From Scalindua_A sp046757465 (GTDB lineage: Bacteria; Planctomycetota; Brocadiia; Brocadiales; Scalinduaceae): DNA of 64,000 bases. The notes below the pieces were generated by a model. It searched no databases and was not told the origin of the DNA. It saw only the letters and a list, made by a program, of their open reading frames with translations. Below, piece after piece: positions 45,701-52,964 of this stretch. Numbering within the stretch: position 1 is the first letter of the stretch; each line of letters starts with the position of its first letter. A program made the position numbers and the translations under genes. The DNA lies in assembly GCA_046757465.1 (NCBI GenBank), contig JBHHYH010000010.1:3960-67959 (forward strand). Direction: 5' to 3'.

Positions 45701-46271
45701 CTATGCCCTTGTAAATATTCTCATAAACCACTGCCTGATAGGTGGGTATATTAGTCTTCCATTCTTTAGGATCGTTACCAATGAAGTAATTGACCTTACC
45801 TCTTTGCATACCTTCTGCAATGATCTTTGGGTTTTTGTTAGCGCCAATAGGTGTCAGTTTTATAGTCTCTGATTTTAGATTCTGCCCACCAGCCGTTTGT
45901 TGGACTTGGTTTTTAGATTTGGTGGTTTTTGACTTCGGTATTATTTGTTTATTGTCTTTAGTATTAATTGCTTCAGCATTTATTTTTTTATCACTAATTA
46001 ATTCCAGGTATATCCCATCAGTGGTAAAATACGTGCTGTGGCCACTGCTTCTTTCATAAAACTTTACCTTGTTATCCATCTGACCGCCATTTTGGACAAA
46101 CGAGAGTGGTAACTTACCGTAATTCTCATTTAATTTAGCCCGAGTAGCCTTGTCGGGTTTGGTAGTTGTGGCATCAGTTGCACCCGCATTTACCAACCCC
46201 GCAGAACCAATAATAATACTAACTGCTAATGTCATTACAAAAACTCGTTTTGTCTCAAATATGTCTTTCAT
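42789..46271 (-). CDS. Secreted SBBP-repeat beta-propeller protein with MopE-like metal-binding region
   Basis: A 1160-residue exported protein. Signal peptide (1-30, cut near 'GLVNAGA'), a DUF7948-type N-domain ('LPLSFVQNGGQMDNKVKFYE', 'VNYFIGNDPKEWKTNIPTY'), then seven SBBP repeats of the form 'YSTxLGG ... IAxDxSGNAYVxGxT ... FPTT', enough for a seven-bladed propeller. Next come Asp/Cys-rich metal-binding repeats ('DCDDTDPDVYPGAPELCDGK' and 'DNDCDGEIDED'), an Ig-like domain ('FVVPTGNVTVSVTIVDADSN') and a C-terminal beta domain ('GFVTGGGWINSPEGAY'). Likely a surface adhesin or matrix protein. It has a leader repeat upstream and a terminator downstream. Confidence 0.88.
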   Translation of the reverse strand: MKDIFETKRVFVMTLAVSIIIGSAGLVNAGATDATTTKPDKATRAKLNENYGKLPLSFVQNGGQMDNKVKFYERSSGHSTYFTTDGIYLELISDKKINAEAINTKDNKQIIPKSKTTKSKNQVQQTAGGQNLKSETIKLTPIGANKNPKIIAEGMQRGKVNYFIGNDPKEWKTNIPTYQAVVYENIYKGIDMKFYGNNHQMEYDIMVKPGIDLSIVRLAYEGIQALSITKEGALEIGLKEGKVIQNRPYCYQDIDGKRVEVKGGFKLLKNAKLASRNSEEYVYGFKVGSYNRKYPLIVDPGLVYSTFLGGSHPDGGADIAVDAFGNAYVAGSTMSLDFPTTFSAYETTNSGHYDAFVTKLDPTGSTIIYSTYLGGTEYRNGDKATCIEIDTSGNAYVGGVTFSSDFPTTEGAYDSVYDGRWDWGEDAFITKLDPTGSSLMYSTYLGTYHIDRLYDIAVDALGHAYVTGLTYGETFPTTDGTIRKCVPFGQCADAFVTKLDPTGTSLVYSTLFGGGNYDAGIGIAIDASGYAYVTGEVWPFSDIPVTEGAYDTDFNGGDYDAFVAKLDSTSPSVLYYTLLGGSHSEKGTGIALDTSGNVYVAGVTLSGDFPTTPDAFDKIYGIDGSTSNGDVFVAKLDSTFSSLVYSTFLGGEDVDWEADITVDTSGNAYVAGTTSSVYFPSTPDAFDPSKNGSGEDVFVSKLDPTGTSLLYSTFLGGHNSENDHLQGNHGGGIAIDASRNVYVTGYTKQSDFPTTEGAFDETYNGHVGFLDPGDAFVAKLELLQDVDEDGFSSTDDCDDTDPDVYPGAPELCDGKDNDCDGEIDEDAITYYFDFDGDGFGNPAISMQACEAPQGYVEDNTDCDDNDANEHPGQTWYKDADGDGYSDGTTDTTSCERPTGYKVESELTAISGDCDDDCAVCYPGGGKDTTTSYTGAFVVPTGNVTVSVTIVDADSNPVTAGSVLFVLVDGYGNTFTETDNTITIGNAEATIFVPVGVYTVTISFDGDDCLLADSQTEVTLAVYDPSAGFVTGGGWINSPEGAYKDDVIATGKANFGFVSRYKKGATIPTGQTEFVFKAADLNFHSSEYQWLVVTGANYAKFKGSGTINGAGDYKFMIWAGDTAPDTFRIRIWEEFGGVETDKYDNGTDQPIGGGNIVVHRK

Positions 46272-46374
46272 AAAAAATCCCCTCCATCTTAATTGTCCAA
46301 ATAATGCTATTAGTTAAACAAAATGTTTTATTGTCTATAGCTTTTTTACAATTAATATTAAATTTTAAAAATAT

Positions 46375-46535
46375 CGTAAAATAAAAAAGCCTTACTACTA
46401 AAGATGCTAATGAATTCGATCAGAATTCACATATGCCATCCTTGGCAGTAAGGCTTTCTTTTCTATGACTTCCTTATAAGTCTTAGGAACTATTACGTCT
46501 CCTCCTGTACATCCCTTGTACGTGAAGACCCTTTG
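46375..46535 (-). repeat. Leader repeat, copy A, with hairpin and T run
   Basis: On the minus strand, GCCTTACTGC (46454-46445) pairs with GTAGTAAGGC (46398-46389, one G-U) around an inner GAATTC/GAATTC stem, followed by six T's. It looks like a terminator about 110 bases before the SBBP start. The block reaches back to a 'GTAC-AAGGGAT-GTAC' hairpin. A close copy is at 49115-49275, before another secreted protein. Confidence 0.75.
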
Positions 46536-46788
46536 CTTCCTAGCTGATCCCTTGGGTTGCTACCAAAATGGATATAATCAGTCTTAAGCAAGGTCACCTC
46601 CCTCTCATGAGGATTCCAGAGCTTATTTTTGGATCAAACCTTCATGCCACTAAGTGGCACCACGAAGGGTGAAAATCTAGATTCCCTGTTTGCTAACCAG
46701 GTAGGCCGTTCCTCGGGAATGACACTAACTTTAATTGTGGAATTACATAGAGTACTACAAATTGTCATTCCCGGCCCCGATCGGGAAT
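46536..46788. other. Intergenic, dispersed-repeat debris
   Basis: Contains a 'gtcattcccggccccgatcgg'-type palindrome near 46764-46790 and no credible gene. Confidence 0.4.
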
Positions 46789-46986
46789 CTATTTTCGGGT
46801 TAAACAAAAAGGAATTTTGAAAATCAGGAGATTCAATTGATTTATTTGAAACGTTTCGTAAATACAGAAACGGGATATAAGTGATTGAATTGATGTATGA
46901 TTAGGTTTCTGTATAGAATGCAGAAATTGCAGATACAGGCGTGAGACAATATGCGGAATATTAATAGTAAATGCTGCTTTTTGCAT
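46789..46986 (-). CDS. Small protein of unknown function with strong ribosome-binding site
   Basis: Sixty-five codons from ATG 46986. The upstream AGGAGGGG is five bases from the ATG, the best ribosome-binding site nearby. The product ('MQKAAFTINIPHIVSRLYLQ' and on) has no domain I recognise. It could be a real small gene under the palindromic operators at 47086 and 47163, or the start of a gene whose rest was lost. Confidence 0.35.
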   Translation of the reverse strand: MQKAAFTINIPHIVSRLYLQFLHSIQKPNHTSIQSLISRFCIYETFQINQLNLLIFKIPFCLTRK

Positions 46987-47085
46987 TATTACCCCTCCTA
47001 AAGTATGAAATGCATGCAACTACTAAAATTTGCTGAAACCAAGTACAAGCCAAACGTGGGTGAAATTGTTAGTTAATAATGAACA

Positions 47086-47101
47086 TAGAGTATACACTCT
47101 A
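47086..47101. promoter_or_regulatory. Palindromic operator-like site 1
   Basis: TAGAGT-ATAC-ACTCTA, a perfect 6+4+6 palindrome about 100 bases before the small gene. Confidence 0.5.
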
Positions 47102-47162
47102 TTTTAACAAAATAAAACAAAGCTTTAATAAACTAAGTAATCCATTCTTACAAAAATTGAAG

Positions 47163-47178
47163 TAGAGTACATACTCTA
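47163..47178. promoter_or_regulatory. Palindromic operator-like site 2
   Basis: TAGAGT-ACAT-ACTCTA, the same palindrome 77 bases away. A pair of identical half-sites strongly suggests one dimeric regulator. None is encoded close by. Confidence 0.5.
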
Positions 47179-47420
47179 TATATGCTAAATCGTTTCGTCA
47201 AGAAAAAATTGGCAATGACACAAAAAATTTCTTGATGTTATAAACTGTCTTACACAGTCTAGGACAGACATGGTAAAGATTGGAGGATGATGGCAAAGGA
47301 ATCTAAGTTGTAAGATTGAACGATTTATGAATAAGGTAATGTGTCTGGAGCTTAAGGTTGTGTTTGGAAAAAGAAGGAGATAGGGGGGGTGTTCTATGAT
47401 GTGGATTCTTTGATGTGATG

Positions 47421-47535
47421 ATAAAGGGGACAGGCTACTTTTTAACACGTTATACGCAATGCTGCCAGACAAACCACTTTAAACCCTTGGCGGTTATAAC
47501 CTCTTTACGGTAAAAAAGTAGCCTGTCCCCTTTAT
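47421..47535. mobile_element. MITE-like element, copy 1 (115 bp)
   Basis: Perfect 23-bp terminal inverted repeats beginning ATAAAGGGGACAGGCTAC (47421-47443 and 47513-47535) around a 69-base core. The core (CCACTTTAAACCCTTGGCG and flanks) matches copy 2 at 49412-49522 in opposite orientation. No coding capacity. No target duplication could be identified. Confidence 0.88.
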
Positions 47536-47603
47536 CGTTCCATCAGCTTATTTACTGCGTGAAATACATCCTCCGTACATCCCTGTACGATAAAAGACCC
47601 TTT
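47532..47603 (-). pseudogene. Fragment resembling the 3' end of the glycosyltransferase at 49.6 kb
   Basis: The minus-strand frame KGSFIVQGCTEDVFHAVNKL, then MER and a stop, shares the ten residues EDVFHAVNKL with the glycosyltransferase pseudogene ('ILPEDVFHAVNKLIPHS'). It runs directly into the MITE end, so its stop codon is supplied by the element. Too short to be a gene. Confidence 0.5.
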
Positions 47604-47724
47604 ACCCCCGTCAGAGAATTTTTTTAACGGGGCAAGCTCTGCGCCCCCTGATCGCTCAGGGTTTAGTCTTGCATAACCCCAACCGTGGGTTCAGATTTGC
47701 AATCTGAACCCTATATTTTCCTGG

Positions 47725-48429
47725 CTACTGCTGGCTGAGACAGTCAATGATAGGTTTTGCCGCGTCGATGAGCGTGCCTGCATCCTCATTATCAATATGG
47801 TTGTAACGCTGTGCCTCCACCTCATATATAAAAGCGTTAAGTGCGTTAGTCGCGACCACGTCATTGTTCGGATTTTCATCTTCAAGAGACTTCAGAGCGG
47901 TATTCAATTTCGCCTCCAGACTGTTAGAGGTTCCTTTCTGGAGACCCAGTTCGTTTACGTCATTAATGAGCTGTTCAATTCCACCTTCGCAGGATTGGCT
48001 GTACTTGATTGTGGCATAGTCTTCAAAGGCTCTGCCTCTGTCGTCTACGGCTCCGACGCTACTCCCCGTCACGTAGACATTGCCCCGGCCATCCACGGCT
48101 ATGGCATTGGCAGAATCATTACCTCCCCCATTGTAGCGGGCTACCCATAGCTCATTGCCACTACTATCGTACTTGACCGTGGCATAGTCTAAGCCGATAC
48201 CGCCGTTGCTCCACCCCGTCACATAGACATTGCCCGCAGCATCCAAGGCTATATCATTGGCAACATCAATGGAAAATTTCGTTGCTGGTCCGTCATATCG
48301 AGACACCCACTCCTCGGTTACCTGTGCCTCGGCAACATCTGCGGGGATGGTAGTTCCGAAAAAAATAAAGACCCATCCCATAATCAAACCCAAACCCCAC
48401 CTTCTATATTTATGCATTTTAATCTTCAC
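47725..48429 (-). CDS. Secreted short SBBP protein with FIMAH-like C-terminal domain
   Basis: About 234 residues: signal peptide (cut near 'VAEAQV'), three SBBP-like strands ('DIALDAAGNVYVTGWSNGG', 'NAIAVDGRGNVYVTGSS'), and a helical C-terminus. That C-terminus ('INDVNELGLQKGTSNSLEAK', 'FIYEVEAQ', 'LIDAAKPIIDCL') is the FIMAH pattern. I place the start at GTG 48429, five bases after AAGGAGG; an ATG at 48444 would overlap that site. Compared with the seven-repeat protein nearby it is much shortened. Confidence 0.8.
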   Translation of the reverse strand: MKIKMHKYRRWGLGLIMGWVFIFFGTTIPADVAEAQVTEEWVSRYDGPATKFSIDVANDIALDAAGNVYVTGWSNGGIGLDYATVKYDSSGNELWVARYNGGGNDSANAIAVDGRGNVYVTGSSVGAVDDRGRAFEDYATIKYSQSCEGGIEQLINDVNELGLQKGTSNSLEAKLNTALKSLEDENPNNDVVATNALNAFIYEVEAQRYNHIDNEDAGTLIDAAKPIIDCLSQQ

Positions 48430-48482
48430 TTTACCCTCCTTCATAACACGATACCTACAGTATTATAAAACCTTGCTTTATA

Positions 48483-48529
48483 ACCTCCCCTTTATCCCCT
48501 CCTTGCCAAGGAGGGGAAAGAGGGGAGGT
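48483..48529. repeat. Divergent G/C-tract hairpin
   Basis: ACCTCCCCTTTATCCCCTCC, then TTGCCAA, then GGAGGGGAAAGAGGGGAGGT: a near-perfect palindrome upstream of the short SBBP gene. Confidence 0.75.
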
Positions 48530-48552
48530 CTTTAACAGTTACCTAATCTGGT

Positions 48553-48981
48553 TTATTGAACAACCAATGGTTCACTGTACAATGTAACGGGAACGGAATC
48601 CCCATATGGGTCGGTGGCATTGCCGAGAAACAGGATAGGTTGACCGTCAAAGATTATTTCTGGCGGGACAAAGGTGACAGCCGACCATTCAACCATAATC
48701 TCCTCACCCGCATACAGGACATCCAGTGAGAGGGTATTTTGCCCTGGCTCAGACAGGAATGCACGGTCCATCGGCTGGAGGTCTACGGCTGTCAGTAAGT
48801 TCGATCCCGTGTTTCGGATAGTGATCTCCACGGTGGTCAAAAACTCGCCTTCTGTCTCCTGGGAGGAAATCAGCCGATGGTGAGCAGTCAGCATAACTCC
48901 ACCCTGCGATGGCAGGGTGTATAAAAGAACGAATACCCAGCACAAAATTGCAATACTAAATAATTTTTTTCTTACGTCCAT
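48553..48981 (-). CDS. Secreted protein of unknown function, Ig-like
   Basis: A 142-residue protein with a signal peptide ('KKLFSIAILCWVFVLLYTLP', cut near 'SQGGV'). An all-beta body follows ('TTVEITIRNTGSNLLTAVDL', 'GEEIMVEWSAVTFVPPEIIF') that looks like an Ig/CARDB-type domain. AAGGAGGAG lies six bases before the ATG. A leader repeat like that of the large SBBP gene lies upstream, and the short SBBP gene follows. Confidence 0.75.
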   Translation of the reverse strand: MDVRKKLFSIAILCWVFVLLYTLPSQGGVMLTAHHRLISSQETEGEFLTTVEITIRNTGSNLLTAVDLQPMDRAFLSEPGQNTLSLDVLYAGEEIMVEWSAVTFVPPEIIFDGQPILFLGNATDPYGDSVPVTLYSEPLVVQ

Positions 48982-49114
48982 AATGACTCCTCCTTAAATA
49001 TGCCTAAAATACGTAATCGCCATACTACAATTTGGTAAACTGTATTTGTATTTTCTATCTCATAATTAATTGTATTATTTGTTAATTTATTGACCATATC
49101 AATTATAAATATAC

Positions 49115-49275
49115 TTTAAAATAAAAAAGCCTTACTGCTAAAGATGTTAATGAATTCGATCAGAATTCACATGTGCCATCCCTGGCAGTAAGGCTGTCTT
49201 TTCTAATACTACTTCCCTGTAAATGATAGGACTTTTACTCACATCCTAAATACATCCCTCTATAGTAAAAGACCC
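49115..49275 (-). repeat. Leader repeat, copy B
   Basis: Same block as 46375-46535. The outer stem GCCTTACTGC/GCAGTAAGGC (49194-49185 with 49138-49129) is perfect here, whereas copy A has one G-U, so pairing is kept. The same GAATTC inner stem and a T run at 49128-49123 follow. Lies about 140 bases before the Ig-like secreted gene. Confidence 0.75.
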
Positions 49276-49411
49276 TTTTACCGTGCGTCCCCTGATCACT
49301 CAAGATTTGTTTTTATCGTGGGTAATTGTGTTACTATTAAGTAACTTAAGAGTGCGTCATTTTACTATTCGTATCCCACTTTGTAAATAGACTTTTTACC
49401 CGATTTAGACA

Positions 49412-49522
49412 ATAAAGGGGACAGGCTACTTTTTTACGGGAGGTTATAAGCGCCAAGGGTTTAAAGTGGTTTTTCTGGTAGTATTACGTATAACTTGTTA
49501 AAAAGTAGCCTGTCCCCTTTAT
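49412..49522. mobile_element. MITE-like element, copy 2 (111 bp)
   Basis: Same 23-bp terminal repeats as copy 1 and a related core in inverted orientation (GCGCCAAGGGTTTAAAGTGG). About 2 kb from copy 1. Confidence 0.88.
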
Positions 49523-49579
49523 CCTGTGTGCGGCGAGGTAATATCTTTCCTGGAAACGCATTCTAAATTCCAGGTTGGG

Positions 49580-49669
49580 GTTATTAATGAGAGCATGAAA
49601 TAGATTATATTTTAGCAAACAATTTAAATCCCCCTTGATCCCCCTTTAGCAAAGGGGGAATGGGGGATT
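49580..49669. repeat. Composite dispersed repeat, copy 3
   Basis: The block GTTATTAATGAGAGCATG... (as at 20973) followed by the C/G-tract palindrome at 49626-49669. Its palindrome overlaps the 3' end of the glycosyltransferase frame and supplies its last residues. Confidence 0.8.
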
Positions 49670-50351
49670 AGTTTATTTACTGCGTGAAATACGTCTTCCG
49701 GCAGAATGGATGTCATACATTCTGGATCAGGGCACGTTCTTTTCTTGCATGGACTGCACCATAATTCCTTTCTTACGACTACCGCTTTACCATGATAGGG
49801 ACCGTAGATGACAGGGTCTTTCGGACCATAAATTCCAATTGTGGGAATATCAAGGATGGAGGCAATATGTAGTGGGCCGGTATCTCCGCCAATAAAAAGG
49901 TCTGCACGACGTATCAGTTCTATGAGTTGTTTTATGGATTTGGTCTTGCACGCAACAAGTGCTTTGTGTTTCATATTCCTTACTATTTCCTTAACTACAT
50001 TAATCTCACCAGGCCCCCATGAAAAAATAACATTAGCCTCATAACTCTCCAGTATCTTATCGGCCAACAAGGCATAATTTGAAACAGGCCATTGCTTATA
50101 GGAACCAAACCGCTTGCACAGGGATGAACAATGATTATGGGGAGGGAGTTATTAATGTTAGTATCAAGGAATTTGGATATATGCTCCTCGTCCGCTCTCG
50201 ATACTGGGAGTTCGGGTCTGTGGAAGGTGGTTTCAATGTCAAGACCCCCAAGCAGTATCTTTTCTGGTTTCTTAATCATTAACATGCCCATGGCTATTAT
50301 TAACAGATAAAAGTCCACCGGGGTTGGATCCTCCTCAAGATGCAATGTCAT
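49624..50351 (-). pseudogene. Broken ADP-heptose:LPS heptosyltransferase-like (GT9) gene
   Basis: Two overlapping frames together make the C-terminal two thirds of a GT9 glycosyltransferase. The first ends '...LPIIIVHPCAS' and slips near 50123. The second, in another frame, continues 'RFGSYKQWPVSNYALLADKI', then 'LFIGGDTGPLHIASILDIPT' and 'GIYGPKDPVIYGPY'. The N-terminal nucleotide-binding part is missing as well. The C-terminus 'SPFAKGGSRGI' is encoded by a dispersed repeat. It is most likely dead. Confidence 0.8.
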
Positions 50352-50615
50352 TGATTAAGTAGCGGAAGGTCATGCCAGAGGCAGATCTGCCTAGTGGTAC
50401 GACTTTAGCCTTCCATTTATAATATTGCAATCATAGAAATGGAAACCTGAAGCTTGCGCTACAGGTATTATACTTTTGTGGATTAAATTTATAACTTGGT
50501 TAATTTGGATCTTAAAGTCTTGTCCCAAAAAGTAACCTCACCACTTCGCTTTACTTAGGAATTGCTCTGATATTTTTTTAGATTTTTATATCCTGTTATC
50601 CTGTCAAATAATTCC
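50352..50615. other. Intergenic remnant
   Basis: No gene. It includes a decayed GGAAACCTGAAG palindrome half and may hold lost 5' sequence of the GT9 pseudogene. Confidence 0.3.
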
Positions 50616-51713
50616 TCAATTCCTTAATTTTTTCCGTGGGGAATTCCCACATTCTAATATACATTCGGTCAGTATTTCCGGATTCAGTTCTGAAATTGAA
50701 TCTTGAGAAAATGACCATGTGCCTTTGATAACCTTTGCTATAACTTCTCTATCGATCGCTTTCCATCTCAATCTTCGCTCAAGGGTAGATACAAATTCAG
50801 TTGTCGAGAAAAAATCGCCCGTAATGATAATGTCCTTAATAATATTATTCGTAACTATCATATGAACGTTTACCATACCGGCCTTAGTCTTTTTCCTTAC
50901 TGCAGTTGTTTCGCTGGATATCAACGACTTCTGGTATATCCATTCATCTGTCAAATACCTCTTCCTTTCAAGGGTCTTAATACCAGAAATCTCAGAATCA
51001 GTTAACGGTACATTATGCAACTTCATCTGAAATGCATTTTCAAATCCTATTTTTAAGAATCTTTTCAACTTATCAATTGTCACCCTTCCTCCACATTCCC
51101 TATTCACGGTAGTGAGTCTATCTTCCACTTCTGTGATTTCCTTATCTGATATCTTCTCAAAGGGTATCTTAAGCACGCTGGCCATAAGCCTGATATCGAT
51201 GTCTAACAATATGCTGGCATGAAATAATGCGTTACCGTTTTCTTGCACACATGCAGCTAACCCTGCGATCTTTTTCCCTTTAACAAGGACGTCATTCTTT
51301 GGCCTGAACTCAGATTGAATCCCTAATAATGATAACGCCTCAATTATTCCCCCGGCATAATCTTCAAAAACTTTTCTTGTTGAGAAAGGAACATTGTTTT
51401 TCCTTGAACCATTCGCACCCCCGGGGGGGATAATTATGGCAACTCCCAGCTGGTTACGTCCCATAATAATCGTGCCGCCACCAGTTATGCGCCTATTGAC
51501 TTCAACCCCCAACCTTTTACATTCTGTGAGATTAACCTCTGATTCTGCATCTTGAAATCTACCCAGAACAACGCAGTGATCTCTATACGTATAAAGCCTC
51601 AAGATATGACCATAATCAGAACGAGCAGGCGTAAAGGCTTCGACTAAATATTCATCCGTAGCCAAACCAAGGCTTGTAGAGACAGAATCATTTTCTATAT
51701 AACGCCACAACAT
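50616..51713 (-). CDS. Lipoate-protein ligase A-like protein
   Basis: A 365-residue ligase of the biotin/lipoate A/B fold. 'RRITGGGTIIMGRNQLGVAI' is the lipoyl-AMP loop, and 'DVLVKGKKIAGLAACVQENG' carries the invariant Lys. A C-terminal extension of about 100 residues ('VHMIVTNNIIKDIIITGDFF') is the LplA C-terminal domain. It attaches lipoate or octanoate to GcvH or E2 proteins. Its ATG lies inside the end of the radical-SAM gene (19-base overlap). Confidence 0.88.
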   Translation of the reverse strand: MLWRYIENDSVSTSLGLATDEYLVEAFTPARSDYGHILRLYTYRDHCVVLGRFQDAESEVNLTECKRLGVEVNRRITGGGTIIMGRNQLGVAIIIPPGGANGSRKNNVPFSTRKVFEDYAGGIIEALSLLGIQSEFRPKNDVLVKGKKIAGLAACVQENGNALFHASILLDIDIRLMASVLKIPFEKISDKEITEVEDRLTTVNRECGGRVTIDKLKRFLKIGFENAFQMKLHNVPLTDSEISGIKTLERKRYLTDEWIYQKSLISSETTAVRKKTKAGMVNVHMIVTNNIIKDIIITGDFFSTTEFVSTLERRLRWKAIDREVIAKVIKGTWSFSQDSISELNPEILTECILECGNSPRKKLRN

Positions 51714-52582
51714 GTTTCAGTAAAAAGAGGTTTAAGTTCCTTTTTCCGGGCATATGAAACAATTCCATCCGAGGGGAAAGCAATTCCATCAAGGCCATAA
51801 TCCACTGCTAACCTGTCCACCTTTATTTTATATTCTCCCATAGGCCTGGCACAACCCAGTATAATAGGACTCTCAGTTATAATTTCCCTAGCCCTTGAAA
51901 AGAACTTCTCTATACCATCAATAGATGGAGGGGTGACGTCTTGCATTGGAGTATTCATAAAAGGAGTTAGAATCACCAAAACTAAAGACTTAATTTTATA
52001 CTTCGCAATGATTTCCAGCGCATTATATTCTCCAATCAATTTGCCGTAATTGAGACCTATAACGATATGCGGTACTACAGGAACATGATACTTATTAAGA
52101 TAGTATAGAGATTTCTCGTAATCTTTCACTGTAACACCTGAGTGATAAACCTCCTTAATAGTACGATCATCCCCAATTACGTCAAATAATGCACTATCAA
52201 CATCACTGTATTTAAGGCCTTTAGCCATTTCATCATCCACAATTCCGGTATGAACAACAACCTTCAATCCCAGCTCGTCTTTTACTCTGTGTATGTGTTC
52301 ATAAAAATCTGTAAGCGGAACCTTTCCGTCAGAATCACAACCACCGGAGATAAGGATTCCTTTAGCATTCTTCCTTGCAAGATCAGTACAAACCTTGAAC
52401 AGGGATTCTGGGTCGGATACTGATTTCATGTGCTTCAAAAGTTGGCCCTTGCAATGGTCACAGTCTAATACACAATGAGTACCCGTAATACTAACAGGGA
52501 TAAAATTGTAATGATTTTCCTGCGCCAATTCCGTAGTCTCATAACGTTTTATACTTGGCGCATAAAAGGTAATAGTCTTCAC
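51695..52582 (-). CDS. Radical SAM protein paired with lipoate ligase (LipS-like candidate)
   Basis: A 295-residue radical SAM enzyme. The [4Fe-4S] motif is 'GTHCVLDCDHCKGQLL' (CxxxCxxC), SAM-binding 'LISGGCDSDGKVPL' follows, and 'VVPHIVIGLNYGK' is the late strand. A Cys pair near the C-terminus ('TETCCGVI') could ligate a second cluster or supply sulfur. Tight coupling to a lipoate ligase suggests a lipoyl-synthase-type role, as in LipS1/LipS2 systems, but a partner radical SAM gene is not in the window. Function is inferred from context. Confidence 0.68.
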   Translation of the reverse strand: MKTITFYAPSIKRYETTELAQENHYNFIPVSITGTHCVLDCDHCKGQLLKHMKSVSDPESLFKVCTDLARKNAKGILISGGCDSDGKVPLTDFYEHIHRVKDELGLKVVVHTGIVDDEMAKGLKYSDVDSALFDVIGDDRTIKEVYHSGVTVKDYEKSLYYLNKYHVPVVPHIVIGLNYGKLIGEYNALEIIAKYKIKSLVLVILTPFMNTPMQDVTPPSIDGIEKFFSRAREIITESPIILGCARPMGEYKIKVDRLAVDYGLDGIAFPSDGIVSYARKKELKPLFTETCCGVI

Positions 52583-52964
52583 GTAATCGTTATTTCCTCA
52601 CATTAAAATTTCATTGTTTCTTTCTTAACGGCTTGCTTCTAAAAGAGAATTACGATAGCAAATTTGGTGGATGGTAGCAAAGCAATTTTAGCCTAGCTTC
52701 ATAAATTGACTCTGTCCTTGAACCTTCAAGAGTCTCAAAACAGAAACCGGCCTTTCCACTTTCCCTATATATTCAGTATAATTGCACTACCCTTTTGGAG
52801 ATGAAAGATTCTTGGACGTCCTTTTGGAGAAATTCGGTTGGAACTATTTAAATCTCAATAGCGGATATAAAAAAGAAGTGATTGATAAATGAGAAGAGGT
52901 CAATTATTTAAAATATGCATCAATTCAAAAAGGCATTTCGCTTCCCCTTATTTGAATGCACAAT
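52583..52964. other. Gene-free stretch
   Basis: Two short 'CCTTTTGGAGA' repeats lie near 52792 and 52820. No convincing promoter or gene. Confidence 0.3.

Noticed and set aside
46375..46570. Cyclic di-GMP-I (GEMM) riboswitch before the SBBP gene
   Set aside because: A short stretch (GCAAAGGGTCT) looks similar, but the tetraloop and receptor helices and the second conserved stem are not found.
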